Shown piece after piece: positions 51,475-62,340 of a DNA stretch of 64,000 nt. Under the pieces are notes generated by a model. It did no database searches, was not told the origin of the DNA, and saw only the letters and a list, made by a program, of their open reading frames with translations. Position 1 is the stretch's first letter. Each line of letters opens with the position of its first letter. The translations under genes were made by a program, and so were the position numbers. This stretch comes from Dromiciops gliroides (Eukaryota; Chordata; Mammalia; Microbiotheria; Microbiotheriidae). The DNA lies in NCBI RefSeq assembly GCF_019393635.1, contig NC_057863.1, positions 644,215,306 through 644,279,305 of the forward strand. Reading direction: 5' to 3'.

Positions 51475-51690
51475 TGATGTGAAAAAATGTTCCAAATCAT
51501 GATTAGAGAGAGAAATGCAAGTCAAAACATTTCCGAGTTTTTACCTTGAACCTAGCAAATTGACAGCAATGACAAAAGATGAGACGAGTTAAAGTTGGAA
51601 GGCTTGTGAACAGACAGGCACACTAATGTAGTTTAGGTAGAACTGTGAATTGGTCCAATCATTCTGGAAGACAATTTGGAATTATGCTAT
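51475..51690 (+). repeat. L1 ORF2 C-terminal fragment
   Basis: ATGTGAAAAAATGTTCCAAATC, AGAGAAATGCAAGTCAAAAC, GAACTGTGAATTGGTCCAATC and GACAATTTGGAATTATGC match the L1 tail; cut off by the AT satellite. Confidence 0.75.
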
Positions 51691-51800
51691 ATATATTATA
51701 TATATACATATATAGCATTATATATACATATATAGCATTATATATACATATATAGCATTATATATATACATATATAGCATTATATATATACATATATAGC

Positions 51801-51837
<37 letters not shown>
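51685..51837. repeat. AT-rich palindromic tandem repeat
   Basis: A 20-22 bp unit of the form GCATTATATATACATATATA repeats about five times, then pure (TA)n. Each unit is nearly self-complementary. Confidence 0.93.
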
Positions 51838-51840
<3 letters not shown>

Positions 51841-51841
51841 G

Positions 51842-51995
51842 GGGGTAGCTAGGTGATGCAGTGGATAAAGCACTGGCCCTGGATTTAGGAGTTCAAATCC
51901 GGCCTCAGACACTTGACACTTACTAGCTGTGTGACCCTGGGCAAGTCACTTAACCCTCACTGCCCCCCCCAAAAAAAAAAGAAAAAAAAAAAGAA
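51842..51995 (+). repeat. tRNA-derived SINE, TGCCCCCC-type 3' end
   Basis: Head GGGGTAGCTAGGTGATGCAG; the segment between GGATT and GAGTTCAAAT is shortened; A-rich tail with G. Confidence 0.92.
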
Positions 51996-53276
51996 AGAGT
52001 TCTCCCAGGGGAGAAGGTCCAAAACAGAGCTGGGTCTCATTCTTATAGGCTACAGAAACTAGAACAAAGGGTTCTGACAAAAGTCCACACCATGTAGTCA
52101 TGTCAAGTCAACTGTAGAGCTGATTAAATTGAACAGGGGTTCTTCTTATCACCTTCGCTACATGCACATGTCTTCTAGAGATGGCAAGATGGCATATGCT
52201 CTAGAGATGGCATCAAGACAGAGAGAAAGTAGTGGAGTATTGGGGAGTTCCTGGACTGGGCTTCTTGGACCTAGCAGAGGACATCTTAGACCAGACAAGA
52301 ACCAGAGCCAAGGAATGTCATAGGAAGGAACCATCACAGGCATGTATAACACATGGCTTATCCCGGGTTAGCATCACTTTTGGCCCTTGTTCTGAGAGGA
52401 GAGTGCCATTGGAAATGTTCTGTTAGGGCACACAAGGTCCCCATGTTATATATGCCTGTGGAAACCGTAACCTTGAAGAATGAACCTAGTACACCTTGTA
52501 CTTCACTAATACTGTGAGTTTTTTTGACCTTACAGATTTGAGGAGTGGAGTCAACTCTGAAGACTTTCCCCTTGTAGGATGCCTTAACCCCAGGAGAGTA
52601 TAATACATCTGGGTAATCATATATTTCCTTGGGGGAAGGAGACACTCACAGGAAAAAGAAGGAACATTGTCTTAATTACAATCCAGTGCTAATCCTTTGC
52701 CTCTTCTGTTGGGTGCCAAATTCTGAGGTTCCCAGGGGCTGCCCATGTTGGGACATGAGCCAAAAAAGAGATTTTGTGAGAAACGCCCAAGATTTCAACT
52801 CATCCGTATAGAACTAGAGCTTTGTTTCTCAGTCACGGATTACATAATAAAATCATTTATTTTGTTCTTTATAATTTCCTCTAAGTCATGGCTTATTAAA
52901 AATTCATCCTTTCTCCACAGCTGTGTAAGATATGACATTACCCTTTGTTCTAGTTTTTCTAGTGCCATTTAAATTCTTATTGATTAAAAAAATTTAAATC
53001 ACCTTCCTTATAGAAGTCTAAAAAGCCACCCCTTTTAACAAAGAACATTAAAAGAGAGATCAGAAAGTTCAACAAAACCAACCAGCATATCAGCTGAGAC
53101 TGAAAAATAAGTATTTGTCATGACCCATACCCACAGTCCTCCACTTCTGCATTAGAAAGGAGGGAGGTGTATTCTCTTTTCACTTCTCTAGGTCCAAGTT
53201 TGTTATTTTAATTACACAGCTTTCAATTTACTTTACTCTTTTTATTTACACTGTTGTAATTTAATAATATATATAT
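51996..53276. other. Unclassified 1.3-kb stretch
   Basis: No SINE or recognisable LINE. No open frame with a known domain. Could be degraded LTR-element interior, but nothing diagnostic was seen. Confidence 0.4.
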
Positions 53277-53277
53277 T

Positions 53278-53420
53278 TTTTTTTAGTGAGGCAATTGGGG
53301 TTAAGTGACTTGCCCAGGGTCACACAGCTAGTAAGTGTTAAGTGTCTGAGGCCGGATTTGAACTCAGGTACTCCTGAATCCAGGGCCAGTGCTTTATCCA
53401 CTGCGCCATCTAGCTGCCCC
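53278..53420 (-). repeat. tRNA-derived SINE, TGCCTCAC-type 3' end
   Basis: Complete core and head (GCGCCATCTAGCTGCCCC) after a (TA)nT8 tail. Confidence 0.93.
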
Positions 53421-53429
53421 AACCCTAAT

Positions 53430-53600
53430 TGTCTTAAACATTTGGGGCCATCCCCAATTGTCCTGTTGCACATCCAGATGGCTCTGGAGAAGAGAGTGAG
53501 GTTGGAGACCTTGCACAGCCCTCCCTCATTTAATTCCAATTCATTGCAGGTCATTACATTTGTCATGGTCCTCTTTGAGAAGGAAGAACAACAACACCAT
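53430..53600 (+). repeat. RTE-tailed non-autonomous repeat, plus orientation (copy F)
   Basis: CAGATGGCTCTGGAGAAGAG, CCTTGCACAGCCCTCCCTCA, then GTCATGGTCCTCTTTGAGAA and AACAACAACACC. It is the forward version of the tail found reversed in copies A and C-E. Confidence 0.65.
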
Positions 53601-53705
53601 GTATTAAGTACCTGTTATGTGCCAGGCACTGGGCTAAGTGCTAGGAATACAAAAAGAAGTAAAAGATCATTCCTGCCTTCAAGGAGATTACAATCTAGTG
53701 CCAGA
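53600..53705 (+). repeat. THER/MIR3-type fragment
   Basis: ATTAAGTACCTGTTATGTGCC, AGGCACTGGGCTAAGTG, then CCTGCCTTCAAGGAGATTAC. Confidence 0.7.
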
Positions 53706-54169
53706 AACTTGGCTAAGATAGGATTCCTAGGAGGGTAATTCCACTTGTTGCTCCCAGCAGAAAAGGCTGTATTGGAGGACTAGAACTGAAGAAGGAGAAG
53801 GAATTGTGGAGATAATTGATGTAGCTCTGCAACTGTGAAGGAGTCCAGAGATGAAATTTGGGAATATTTGAAAAGAAAATGAAGGAGAAGCAGAGCTCAT
53901 AGTTCCTGAGCTATAAAAATCCTCAGAGGCCATTGAGTCCAACCCACTTCCTCATTTGACAGATGAGAAAACTGAGACCTGGGGAGGTGACTTGACTTTC
54001 CTTAGGTACCAAAAAGGTGGGGTTTGAACCCAGGAGACAGGTTCAAGTTGAAGAAAGAGGGCTAGGGTTGAAGAAGCCCAAAGCTCAAGGAAGAGAAGGA
54101 ATTGAAGAGAATGAGGATTTGAGCCAGATGACCTTTTATCAGCTGGTTGGATAAATGCTTAGATGACAT

Positions 54170-54290
54170 ACCTATTAGATTAGGAGCTCCTTGAGGGCAG
54201 ACATTGTCTTCTGCCTTTTTGTATCCTTAGTGCTTAGCATAATTCCTGGCACATAGTAGATACTTAATCAATGTTTCTTGATTAATTTAC
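54170..54290 (+). repeat. L2-type LINE 3' end
   Basis: AGGAGCTCCTTGAGGGCAGAC, AGTGCTTAGCATAATTCCTGG, and CTTAATCAATGTTTCTTG. Confidence 0.8.
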
Positions 54291-54570
54291 CTATAAAATT
54301 TGCAGATGGCATAAAACTAAGAGGGAGAGCTAACATACTGAATGACAGAGCCAAAAAAGATGAAATCCAATAGGAATAGATGCAATGACTTACAGAAAAT
54401 CAGCTCCATTAATACAAGATAAAGGGGGCTTTTAGTGGATCACAAGCTCAACCCAAGTCAACAGTGTGATGTAGCAGATATAAAACCAAAAGTGATCTTG
54501 GGCTGCATTGAGAGAGTCAGAGCTTTTTGACTGTCACAGTCATGCCCTCCTATCTTCCTTGGCCTTAATA
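54290..54570 (+). repeat. CR1/L3-type LINE ORF remnant
   Basis: Encodes a KFADGIKLR version of the FADDTKL motif near 54297, with downstream blocks (ACAGTGTGATGTAGCAG, AGTGATCTTGGGCTGCATTG) shared with the copy at 60.06-60.15 kb. Confidence 0.65.
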
Positions 54571-54589
54571 AATGTTTGTTGCCTGACTC

Positions 54590-55410
54590 TCAGAGATCAT
54601 AGAAGAGGGAAAAGAACCCACATGTACAAAAATATTTATAGCAGCTATCTCTGTGGTGGCAAAGAATTGGAAATTGAGGGAATGCCCATCATTTGGGGAA
54701 TGGCTAAACAAGTTGTGGTATATGAATGTAATGGAATACTATTGTGCTGTAAGAAATGATGAGCAGGAGGAGTTCAGAGAAACCTGGAAGGACTTACATG
54801 AACTGATGATGACTGAGAGGAGCAGAACCAGGAGAACATTGTACACAGTAACAGCAACACTGTGTGATGAACAATGGTGATAGACTTGGTTCTTCTCAGT
54901 AGTGCAACGATCCAAAACAATCTCAAAGAACTTCATAATAGAAAATGTTCTCAACATCCAGGAAAAAGAACTGTGGGTTACGAATGCAGATTGAACCATA
55001 CTGTTTCTACTTTTGGACTGTTTTTTTCTCTTCTTTTTTGAGGTTTTCCCCTTGTGCTCTGAATCTTCTTTTACAATATGACTAATGAAGAAATGTTTAA
55101 TGTGATTGCACATATATAATCTATATTAGATTGCTTTCCATCTTGGGGAGGAGGGAGGGAGGAAAATTTGGAACTAAAAATCCTATGAAAACAAATGTTA
55201 TGGGGCAGCTAGGTGGTACAGTGGCTAAAGCACTGGCCCTGGAGTCAGGAGGACCTGAGTTCAAATCTGGCCTCAGACACTTGACACTAGCTGTGTGACC
55301 CTGGGCAAGTCACTTAACCCTCATTGCCTCCCCAAAAGAAAGAAAACAAATGTTGAAAACTATACTTATATGTAACTGGAAAATAATAAAATACTTTTAT
55401 TAAAAAAGAA
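54590..55410 (+). repeat. L1 3' end (ORF2 C-terminus and 3' UTR)
   Basis: The frame at 54653-54880 gives VAKNWKLRECPS, WLNKLWYMNVMEYYCAV and MTERSRTRRTLY; the 3' UTR ends with AATAAAATACTTTTA. Split by a SINE at 55202. Confidence 0.9.
55202..55340 (+). repeat. tRNA-derived SINE nested in L1 3' UTR
   Basis: Target duplication GAAAACAAATGTT; TCATTGCCTCC-type end. Confidence 0.95.
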
Positions 55411-55984
55411 TGGGTTTAGGAAGGGTAAGATTTAGTGAGAGGTCGAATAGAAGGATATAGTTAAAGGGATAGAGGATAGAAGGTTATGGTTAGATGGAGG
55501 ACACTTAGAATTCTGATTGATGAAGCAGAACACTTGTGGGTAATGATGAGATTCAGGGTGATGAGGCAGAGGTGAGGAGAGAACATTGTAGGTACTGGGG
55601 ACAGCAAGTTAAATGTCACAAACATAGGAGATAGAGTGGTGTGTGTGAGGAAGAAGTCTAGTTTATCTCAACCACATAATTCATGCAATAGAATAATATA
55701 CAATAAGACTGAAAAGGTTGGTTGGAGCCAGCTTGTGTAGGGCTTTAAATGCCAAAGGACTCTATATCTAATTCTAGATGAATTAGAGAGTTTATTAAAC
55801 AGTGGACTAAAGCCTTTTCTCATATTCAATTCAGCCCCTCCCTCTCCCCAACACACCTCTATATGATGCATTTATCATATGGGAGTGTGCATGGTTACTC
55901 TATGAGTAACCATAAATTTAACAGACTGAGTTCTCCGGAGGTGGAAACCACAGCTTGTCTAAGCTTTGGACCTTTGCTAGTGTT
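55411..55984. other. No gene recognised
   Basis: Includes AGGGCTTTAAATGCCAAAGGA near 55740, recalling the L2-type sequence at 32.8 kb, but too short to assign. Confidence 0.4.
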
Positions 55985-56338
55985 GAATAATCACTGATTT
56001 TATTGTATGGTATTGTACTGTGTTGTGTTGTATCATATATTTTGTATTGTATTCTATTGTACTCTATTGTATTATATTATGTTGTATCTACTGTAATGTA
56101 GGTACAGTCTACTGTTATATCTACTGTATAGTATGATATTGTACTGCACTGTATTGTATTGTGTTGTATCATATTGTATTTTGTTGTGTTGTGGTGCAGT
56201 ATAATGTACTGTGTTCAATTGGATTGTGTTGTATTTTTTGTGTTATGTGATATTGTACTGTATTGTAATGTGTCACATTGTACCATGTTGTATTGTGCTA
56301 TTTTTTGGTGTTTTGTTTTGTTGTAATGTATTGTACTA
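55985..56338. repeat. Degenerate (TATTG)n pentanucleotide array
   Basis: About 350 bp in which TGTAT/TATTG recurs with many substitutions and few C bases on the plus strand. Confidence 0.9.
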
Positions 56339-56441
56339 TCAGAGGGGGAAGGAGAACCTTAGTTAAGGAGTACAGGAATCTTTACTATGGTGGCAAGGAT
56401 GCAAAATCAGTCACCGGCTCCCTCTAGTGTTGCTACAACTG

Positions 56442-56455
56442 CCCCCCCCCCCCCC
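56442..56455. repeat. Poly-C tract
   Basis: 14 consecutive C bases. Confidence 0.9.
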
Positions 56456-56529
56456 TTGAGTCTCATTGTTGCTTCCAGTCAGTTTGGTCTGGATTTATGC
56501 TGTAAGAGGTATGATGGGAGTTTTTTTTT

Positions 56530-56905
56530 TCTGGATAATAAACATTTTTATTTAAAGTTTTGAGTTCCAAATTCTATCCCTCCTTCCCTCTCTAAGGCAA
56601 TAAACCATCAGATATAGGTTATACATGTGCAACTATATAAAACATTACCATATTAGTAATTTTGTACAAGAAAACTAGGAAAAAAAGAAAAAAATGAAAG
56701 AAATAAAGTGAAAAATAACATGCTTCAGTCTGTGTTCAATCAATATCAGTTCTTTCTTTGGAGGTAGATAGTATGCTTTATCATTAGTCCTTTAGGATTA
56801 TCTTGGAGAATATTTAAGTCATTCACAATTCTTGATTGAACAATATTGCTGTCACTGTGTGCAACATTCTCCTGGTTCTGCTCACTTCACTATATGTATG
56901 ATGGG
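56530..56905 (-). repeat. L1 3' end, diverged
   Basis: Shares with 40.54-40.9 kb: AAACATTTTTATTT, AGGTTATACATGTGCAAC, ATCAGTTCTTTCTTTGGAGG and TCTCCTGGTTCTGCTCACTTC. Confidence 0.75.
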
Positions 56906-57136
56906 AGTTTTAATAAAATCCACTTGAACTATCATGAGGAGTTATAATTAGAATAAGAGGGGATAAGACAGTAAAAGAAGCTATACCATATATTTCAAAA
57001 GACTTAAGGGAAAAGGATATCTTTGGGATATCTTATATTTTAGCATTTTGGGGGAAAGGGAGTATCAAGGATGGAAAAAGACCACTTCTTGGCATGCATA
57101 GGATGATAAAGGTTGACCTTAAAATGAAGGAATAGC

Positions 57137-57140
<4 letters not shown>

Positions 57141-57211
<71 letters not shown>
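57141..57211. repeat. (TA)n microsatellite
   Basis: About 35 TA units directly ahead of a SINE tail. Confidence 0.97.
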
Positions 57212-57220
<9 letters not shown>

Positions 57221-57358
57221 TTTTGCAGGGCAATGAGGGTTAAATGACTTGCCCAGGGTCACACAGCTAGTAAATATCATGTGTCTGAGGTCGGATTTGA
57301 ACTCAGGTCCTCCTGAATCCAGGGCCAGTTCTCTATCCACTGCACCACCTAGCTGCCC
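57212..57358 (-). repeat. tRNA-derived SINE, TGCCCTGC-type 3' end
   Basis: Complete copy; its tail continues into the (TA)n array, a second case of a tail turned microsatellite. Confidence 0.93.
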
Positions 57359-57539
57359 TGCTACTTAGTTTTAATGTTAACTTTATATTTGTTTTATGCC
57401 AAGCCTGGGAACACACAGGAGACACATATGACAAAAGGGATTAATGGGGAGTTGAAGCCAAAGATAAATTAAAGAGATAGCAAGAGACCTTTTAGTTTTC
57501 CACGGCATGAGTCAACATTTAAACTCAACATGTGATCCT

Positions 57540-57700
57540 CACAACAACCCAATGAGGTAGGTGCTATTTTTTATGGATGAGAAAACTGAGGCAGAGATGA
57601 AGTGATTTGCCTAAAATCACACAGCTAGTAAATGTCTGAGACAAGATTTGAACTTGGGTCTGTCCTAACTCTAGGTGCATTTCTCCACTTTCCTGCCTCA
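57540..57700 (-). repeat. MIR-type SINE
   Basis: GATCCTCACAACAACCCAATG, GATGAGAAAACTGAGGCAGAG, ATCACACAGCTAGTAAATG, then TTTGAACTTGGGTCTG. Confidence 0.8.
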
Positions 57701-58338
57701 ATGAATTAAAGTCATCTGGCTCACATGAAGGGCATTTTCAGGTACTAACAACAGTCCGATGTGATTGGTAAATATGTCAGTGAGAGTTCAGAGCTTGTGG
57801 AAAAGGGGAGAGGGACCAGGGTACCAGAGAAGGGCAAGCGTAGTCTTGATTGTCACAAAAGAAAAGGGAAGAGAGCCTGCAAAGTATAGGCCAATGAGCT
57901 TAACTTAGGTTCCTGGGAAAACATTTGTCATTGCTCCCCCCACAACCCCAAAGGGTGTGTATTGAATGGCATGGGGCCCAGAAGAAGCAAAGGCCCCATG
58001 GCTTTTGTGTGTGCCAAGTACTCATGATAGACAGCCTCAAATAACACAGAAGTATGGGTAGGCAATGAAGGAAACTGGACTTCTAAATGCTTGCTGGTTT
58101 GACTGGCTGCCAAGAAGGGGAAAGCTTTTTCTTTCCCTCCCCCACCCACCCTCATTCACCCTCCATCCAACCATTTTGGAGGGAAAACAGGAAGTGAGTG
58201 GTTGGTAAATTCAAGCCAGTTCTTTGTTCCAGGGATATAGAGGCTGGTAGTGAAGGGGCTGTGGATAGGTCTTAGCTTGTCTCACCTTTTGCTGTTCTGA
58301 CATGTTTTGCTGCTTTTCTCTCCTCTGGCTAATCCCAG

Positions 58339-58413
58339 CTCAGCCACCACTTAGTCAATAACTCTTCCCCACTTCTGATATGGCCAACATTGCTGTCTCC
58401 TTAAAGCTGCCAG
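58339..58413 (+). other. Possible cryptic or non-coding exon
   Basis: A pyrimidine-rich tract ending TCCCAG precedes the segment and CAG|GTGAGT follows it, both near-perfect splice sites. All three frames have a stop, but an ATG with good context (GATATGG) opens 11 codons up to the donor. No partner exon was found, so it may be chance. Confidence 0.2.
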
Positions 58414-58504
58414 GTGAGTAACACCTAGCCCTTCATTTTACACTTGGCCAATCCTGAATGGAGTTCCAGAGGGCTTGGTCCTGACTGTTTTATCATTGTT
58501 TTTT

Positions 58505-59350
58505 TAATTTAATTTTTTTTCTTTGAATAAAAATGTTTATTATTTTTTAAAGTTAGTAAAACATCATGACTTTTGGCCCACCCTGTACAATACTATACAC
58601 ATATTTTAAAAATTAATTAATTTATTTAAAAATTTCCCAATTACATGTAAAAAACAAATTTTTTTCACATTGATTTTTTATTTACTTATTTATTTATTTT
58701 TGCAGGGCAATGGGGGTTAAGTGACTTGCCCAGGGTCACAGAGCTAGTAAGTCTCAAGTGTCTGAGGCCGGATTTGAACTCAGGTACTCCTGAATCCAGG
58801 GCCGGTGCTTTATCCACTGTGCCACCTAGTTGCCCCTACATTGAATTTTTAAAACTTTGTATTCCAAATTTTCTTCCTCCCTCCTTGCCCCTCCTAAGAA
58901 ATCAAGCAATTCAATATAAGTTATACATGTACAGCCATGCAAAACATCTCCACATTAGTCAGGTTGTGAAAGAAAACAGACAAAATAACTTTAGAATGAG
59001 GAACTAACAAAAAATATTAGACTTCAATCCATATTCTGATACCACCAGTTCTTTCTCTGTAGGTGGACTGCATTTTTCACAAGTCCTTCTGATAGCATCC
59101 TGCTCATCATTTCTTTCACAGTTAATATTGCTAATTGTATTATCCTCCATTCTATTCCCTCCCCTTGATATTTGCTCTATTTTCTATCTTCTTTTACCCT
59201 ATCCCTCCTCAAAAGTGTTTTGCTTTTTACTGCCCCTTCCCCCAATCTACCATCCCTTCCTTCATCTCTTCCCCCCTTATCACCTGTTTTATCATTCTTT
59301 CATGATCACTGCTTCTGTGTGGCAGCCCATCAAGTTCAAAAGTCACAGGA
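58505..59350 (-). repeat. L1-type 3' region inserted in the CR1 remnant
   Basis: AAATTTTCTTCCTCCCTCCTT, AACATCTCCACATTAGTCAGG, TGTGAAAGAA, and CACCAGTTCTTTCTCTGTAGG are shared with the other reverse L1 ends. The right part (59130-59350) is assigned by continuity. Confidence 0.6.
58700..58837 (-). repeat. tRNA-derived SINE, TGCCCTGC-type 3' end
   Basis: Nested in the L1-type insert; (TTTA)n tail; flanked by ACATTGATTTTTTA / ACATTGAATTTTTA. Confidence 0.94.
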
Positions 59351-60319
59351 ATATGGGGGACTAGGGGTATATACTTGCTTGCCAATAGGAAGACATTTGT
59401 GGCCCACCAAGTTTACATGGTAACATTCCTAGAGGCATGAACATCTATGCCCAATGGGAAGGCTACAAATTATTAAAGAGATGGTTAATGAACTTTTAGC
59501 TAATGAAGTAATAATGTCAGCATCAAGAGCAGATCAGCTTACACGAAGCCTATTGGATGAGGGGAATGCTGTAGATTTCATTTACTAAGATTTTTGTACA
59601 TTTGATAAAGTATCACATTATTCTTTTTTGGGGGAAAAAGTGGGGAGATGAGGGCTAAGTAGACATATAGTTGTCTAGAGTCTCACCTGACTGAATGGCC
59701 AGACTCACTAACAGTTTAATGGCATCTTGGAGGGAAGTTTCCAAAGCAGTACCCCATGGTTCTGTCCTTGGTCCTGTTCTGTTGAACATTTTTATCAGTG
59801 ACCTGGATAAAAGCACAGACAATATATTTACCAAATTTGTAGAAGCCTCAATGCTGGAAAGGAGAGCTAGGGCTTGAGATCTTGGAGATGGGGTCCCCAA
59901 AAGATTTCAACAAATTAGAGCTTTGGCTTGGATTGAATAAGTTGAAAAGCAACAGGGATAAATATAAAGTCTTACATTGGGATAAAGAAAATCAACTTCA
60001 GAAGTCCAAGATGGAGGAGGCAGAGTTAGAAATTTGTCTGCAAAAGATCCAGGGGTTGCAGTGGACCTCAAGCTCCAAATTAGCCAACAGTGTTATGTGG
60101 TAGCCACAAAAGCTTATTCTGAGCTTGAACTGTATTAAAAGAGGCAGATTTCCCAAAAATAAGGAACTGGTAGGCTATCTTAAGGGGGCCTATGCCATTA
60201 GTTCGACTACATTTGTAATATATGTTCGGTTGGGCTTGTCACAGTTTAAAGAGAACTTTGATAATTCTGAAGAACACCCAGAAAAGCACAGCCAGGTTGG
60301 TGAAGGGTCTTGCATACAT

Positions 60320-60462
60320 ATTTTTTTTTCAAGGCAGTGGAGGTTAAATGACTTGCCCAAGGTCACACAGCTAGTAAGTGTCAAGTGTCTGAGGCCGGAT
60401 TTGAACTCAGGTCCTCCTGAATCCAGGGCCGGTGCTCTATTCACTGTGCCACCTAGCTGCCC
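60320..60462 (-). repeat. tRNA-derived SINE, diverged 3' end
   Basis: Target duplication CTTGCATACATATT; inserted into the CR1 remnant. Confidence 0.95.
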
Positions 60463-60734
60463 CTTGCATACATATTGTAGGGGGATCAAAGAAGGGAAGT
60501 GAGCATGTTTGGTATGAAGAGAAAATTCAGGAGAGATGTGATATTTATGATCAAATATTTCATGGAGTGTGTTGTAGATGAAGAATTAGATTGATTCTGT
60601 TTGATCCCATATAGCAGAGCCAGAAGCAATGGATGTAAGATAAAGGCAAATATAGGCTTGATTTCAGGAAAAACTTCCTATCAATTAGAGTTATCTTTAA
60701 GTGGAATGGACTTCCTCGTACAACCTGGGTTCAA

Positions 60735-61550
60735 GTCCATTTGCATATGACTCTCCTCGTTGGTGGAAAATGATCATTTGATACTCCCTCCATGCCTGCT
60801 CAATGGGTAGAGCTGGAGAGAGCTTGAGAGAGATTTTTCTTCTTTATACTAGCTTTGAGAGTGGAGATGTATGGTTCCAGAATCTCTTCAGGGAGAGGTC
60901 CCTTGAGGGAGAAAAAGAATGGGGACAAGCTGACATGTAGAGGAGCCAGTGCCTCCATCATGGCTCAGTTCTTAGCTTACTATGTTAGAAACTTTGGGGA
61001 ATTCCCTCTTGGGGGAGATATGGGATTTTCTTTTGGTTGAACTGAAATATCTTCTTCCTCTTGAAAAAGCTCATTCATTTTGTGTGTTGTCTGGTATAGT
61101 CTCATCTGTATGACTTATCTGATTTCTGCTTGTTATCAGTTTAAATAGGTTCATTTTTCTCTTCACTATGTTTCATGGTCTTTGTGTAACTGTCATTTTT
61201 GGGAATGGAGTCCAGCCTTTGGATATGTAGCTTGGGGCATTCTTTTCTTGTTAAAGGGTAAGAGTATGGCTTTAACCTAAAAGATATTTCTCCTAGACAA
61301 ACAATATTTAGGGAAGACAGATAGATATAATTCTAATCTGGTATCTTCTCTCTGAAGAGAATAAAGTGGTCAGTCTTATGGTGACAATCCCTTCCTGGCA
61401 GGAATCAAAGTATCCCTTCAGGAGGAGTGGATGGAGGAGATTCTAAAGATATATATTCATACCTCATTGTGAGCCACATCTAGACAGACCCATGTGGACA
61501 TAGATGTAGATTATCTACATGAACAAAACACTACTAACCAAAACACACTT
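60735..61550. repeat. Unclassified insert in CR1, partly shared with CYP2 intron 8
   Basis: CR1 3' sequence stops near 60735 and resumes near 61550 (TTTTCAAGGAGATGCCGGATG). The intervening 0.8 kb includes 61110-61510, which matches 1860-2290. Exact ends and class are uncertain. Confidence 0.45.
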
Positions 61551-61675
61551 CAAAGGTTTTCAAGGAGATGCCGGATGAATACTTGTTTGGTATGTTATAG
61601 AGGAGTTTATTTTTTGGGTATGGGATAGTCCAGATCCTTCTGAGGTCCTTTCTAACTCTACTATTCTGTAAAAAC
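61550..61675 (+). repeat. CR1/L3 LINE 3' end
   Basis: GGTATGTTATAGAGGAGTTT, GGGTATGGGATAGTCCAGAT and TTCTGAGGTCCTTTCTAAC; likely the terminus of the element at 57.8-60.7 kb. Confidence 0.7.
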
Positions 61676-61829
61676 ATCTTGATAGCAGCTTGAGAGGACC
61701 TTTTGTGTGTTGGCCGTGTGTGGCTATGAACCTGATCAAGAAGAGAATTGAAAATATGATGTATGTGAACCTTGGAGACTCTTACAAAAGGGTGGATTCC
61801 CCAACCCTTGCCCAGGAGGGAGTCACAAC

Positions 61830-62010
61830 AATCAGTCAATGAATCAACAAGCATTTATTAGGCTATTAAGCATTTACTCTGTATGTTAGAGAGGCAGCCT
61901 GATATAGAAGATGGAAAGCTAGTCTTGAAATGAGTCTCACCTCTGATACCTTGGTTGTGTGAACCTGGACAAATCATCCTACCACTCAGTGTTCTAGGCC
62001 AGGGGTGTCA
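61830..62010 (+). repeat. THER fragment followed by MIR fragment
   Basis: CAACAAGCATTTATTAGGC (61837-61890), then a diverged MIR with GTTGTGTGAACCTGGACAAAT. Confidence 0.6.
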
Positions 62011-62051
62011 AATTCAAATGAAAATGGAGGCTACTAAAGTCTACATAAGGA

Positions 62052-62098
62052 TGTGTATGTGTATGTGTGTGTATGTGTGTGTGTGTGTGTGGGGGGGG
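62052..62098. repeat. (GT)n microsatellite with G8 end
   Basis: GTGTAT/GTGTGT units end in eight G bases. Confidence 0.95.
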
Positions 62099-62187
62099 TG
62101 TTCACATATTGACTTAGACAATTACATTAAAGTTATCTACATTTTACTGTATTTTTATTTATTTTGTTAAATATTTTCCAATTACAT

Positions 62188-62340
62188 TTTGTTTGTTTGT
62201 TTTTTGCGGGGCAATGGGGGTTAAGTGACTTGCCCAGGGTCACACAGCTGGTAAGTGTCAAGTGTCTGAGGCCGGATTTGAACTCAGGTACTCCTGAATC
62301 CAGGGCCGGTGCTTTATCCACTGCGCCACCTAGCCGCCCC
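62188..62340 (-). repeat. tRNA-derived SINE, TGCCCCGC-type 3' end
   Basis: Target duplication TCCAATTACATTTT on both sides. Confidence 0.95.

Larger units (their letters stand above)
57780..60770 (+). repeat. CR1/L3-type LINE remnant, interrupted
   Basis: In order on the plus strand, with many stops: a KYRPMSLT-xVPGK block (about 57875), a GNAVDFIY-xDF block with DKVSH (about 59560-59620), VPHGSVLGPVLLNIFISDLD (59740-59815), KYKVLHWD and the region after it (59960-60160), and a 3' part with GGAAAAACTTCCTATCAATTA near 60667. An L1-like insert fills part of the gap. Confidence 0.75.

Noticed and set aside
52700..52730. GGGTGCCAAATTCTG as a retroviral primer-binding site
   Set aside because: Weak resemblance only; no LTR ends directly beside it and no gag/pol frames follow.
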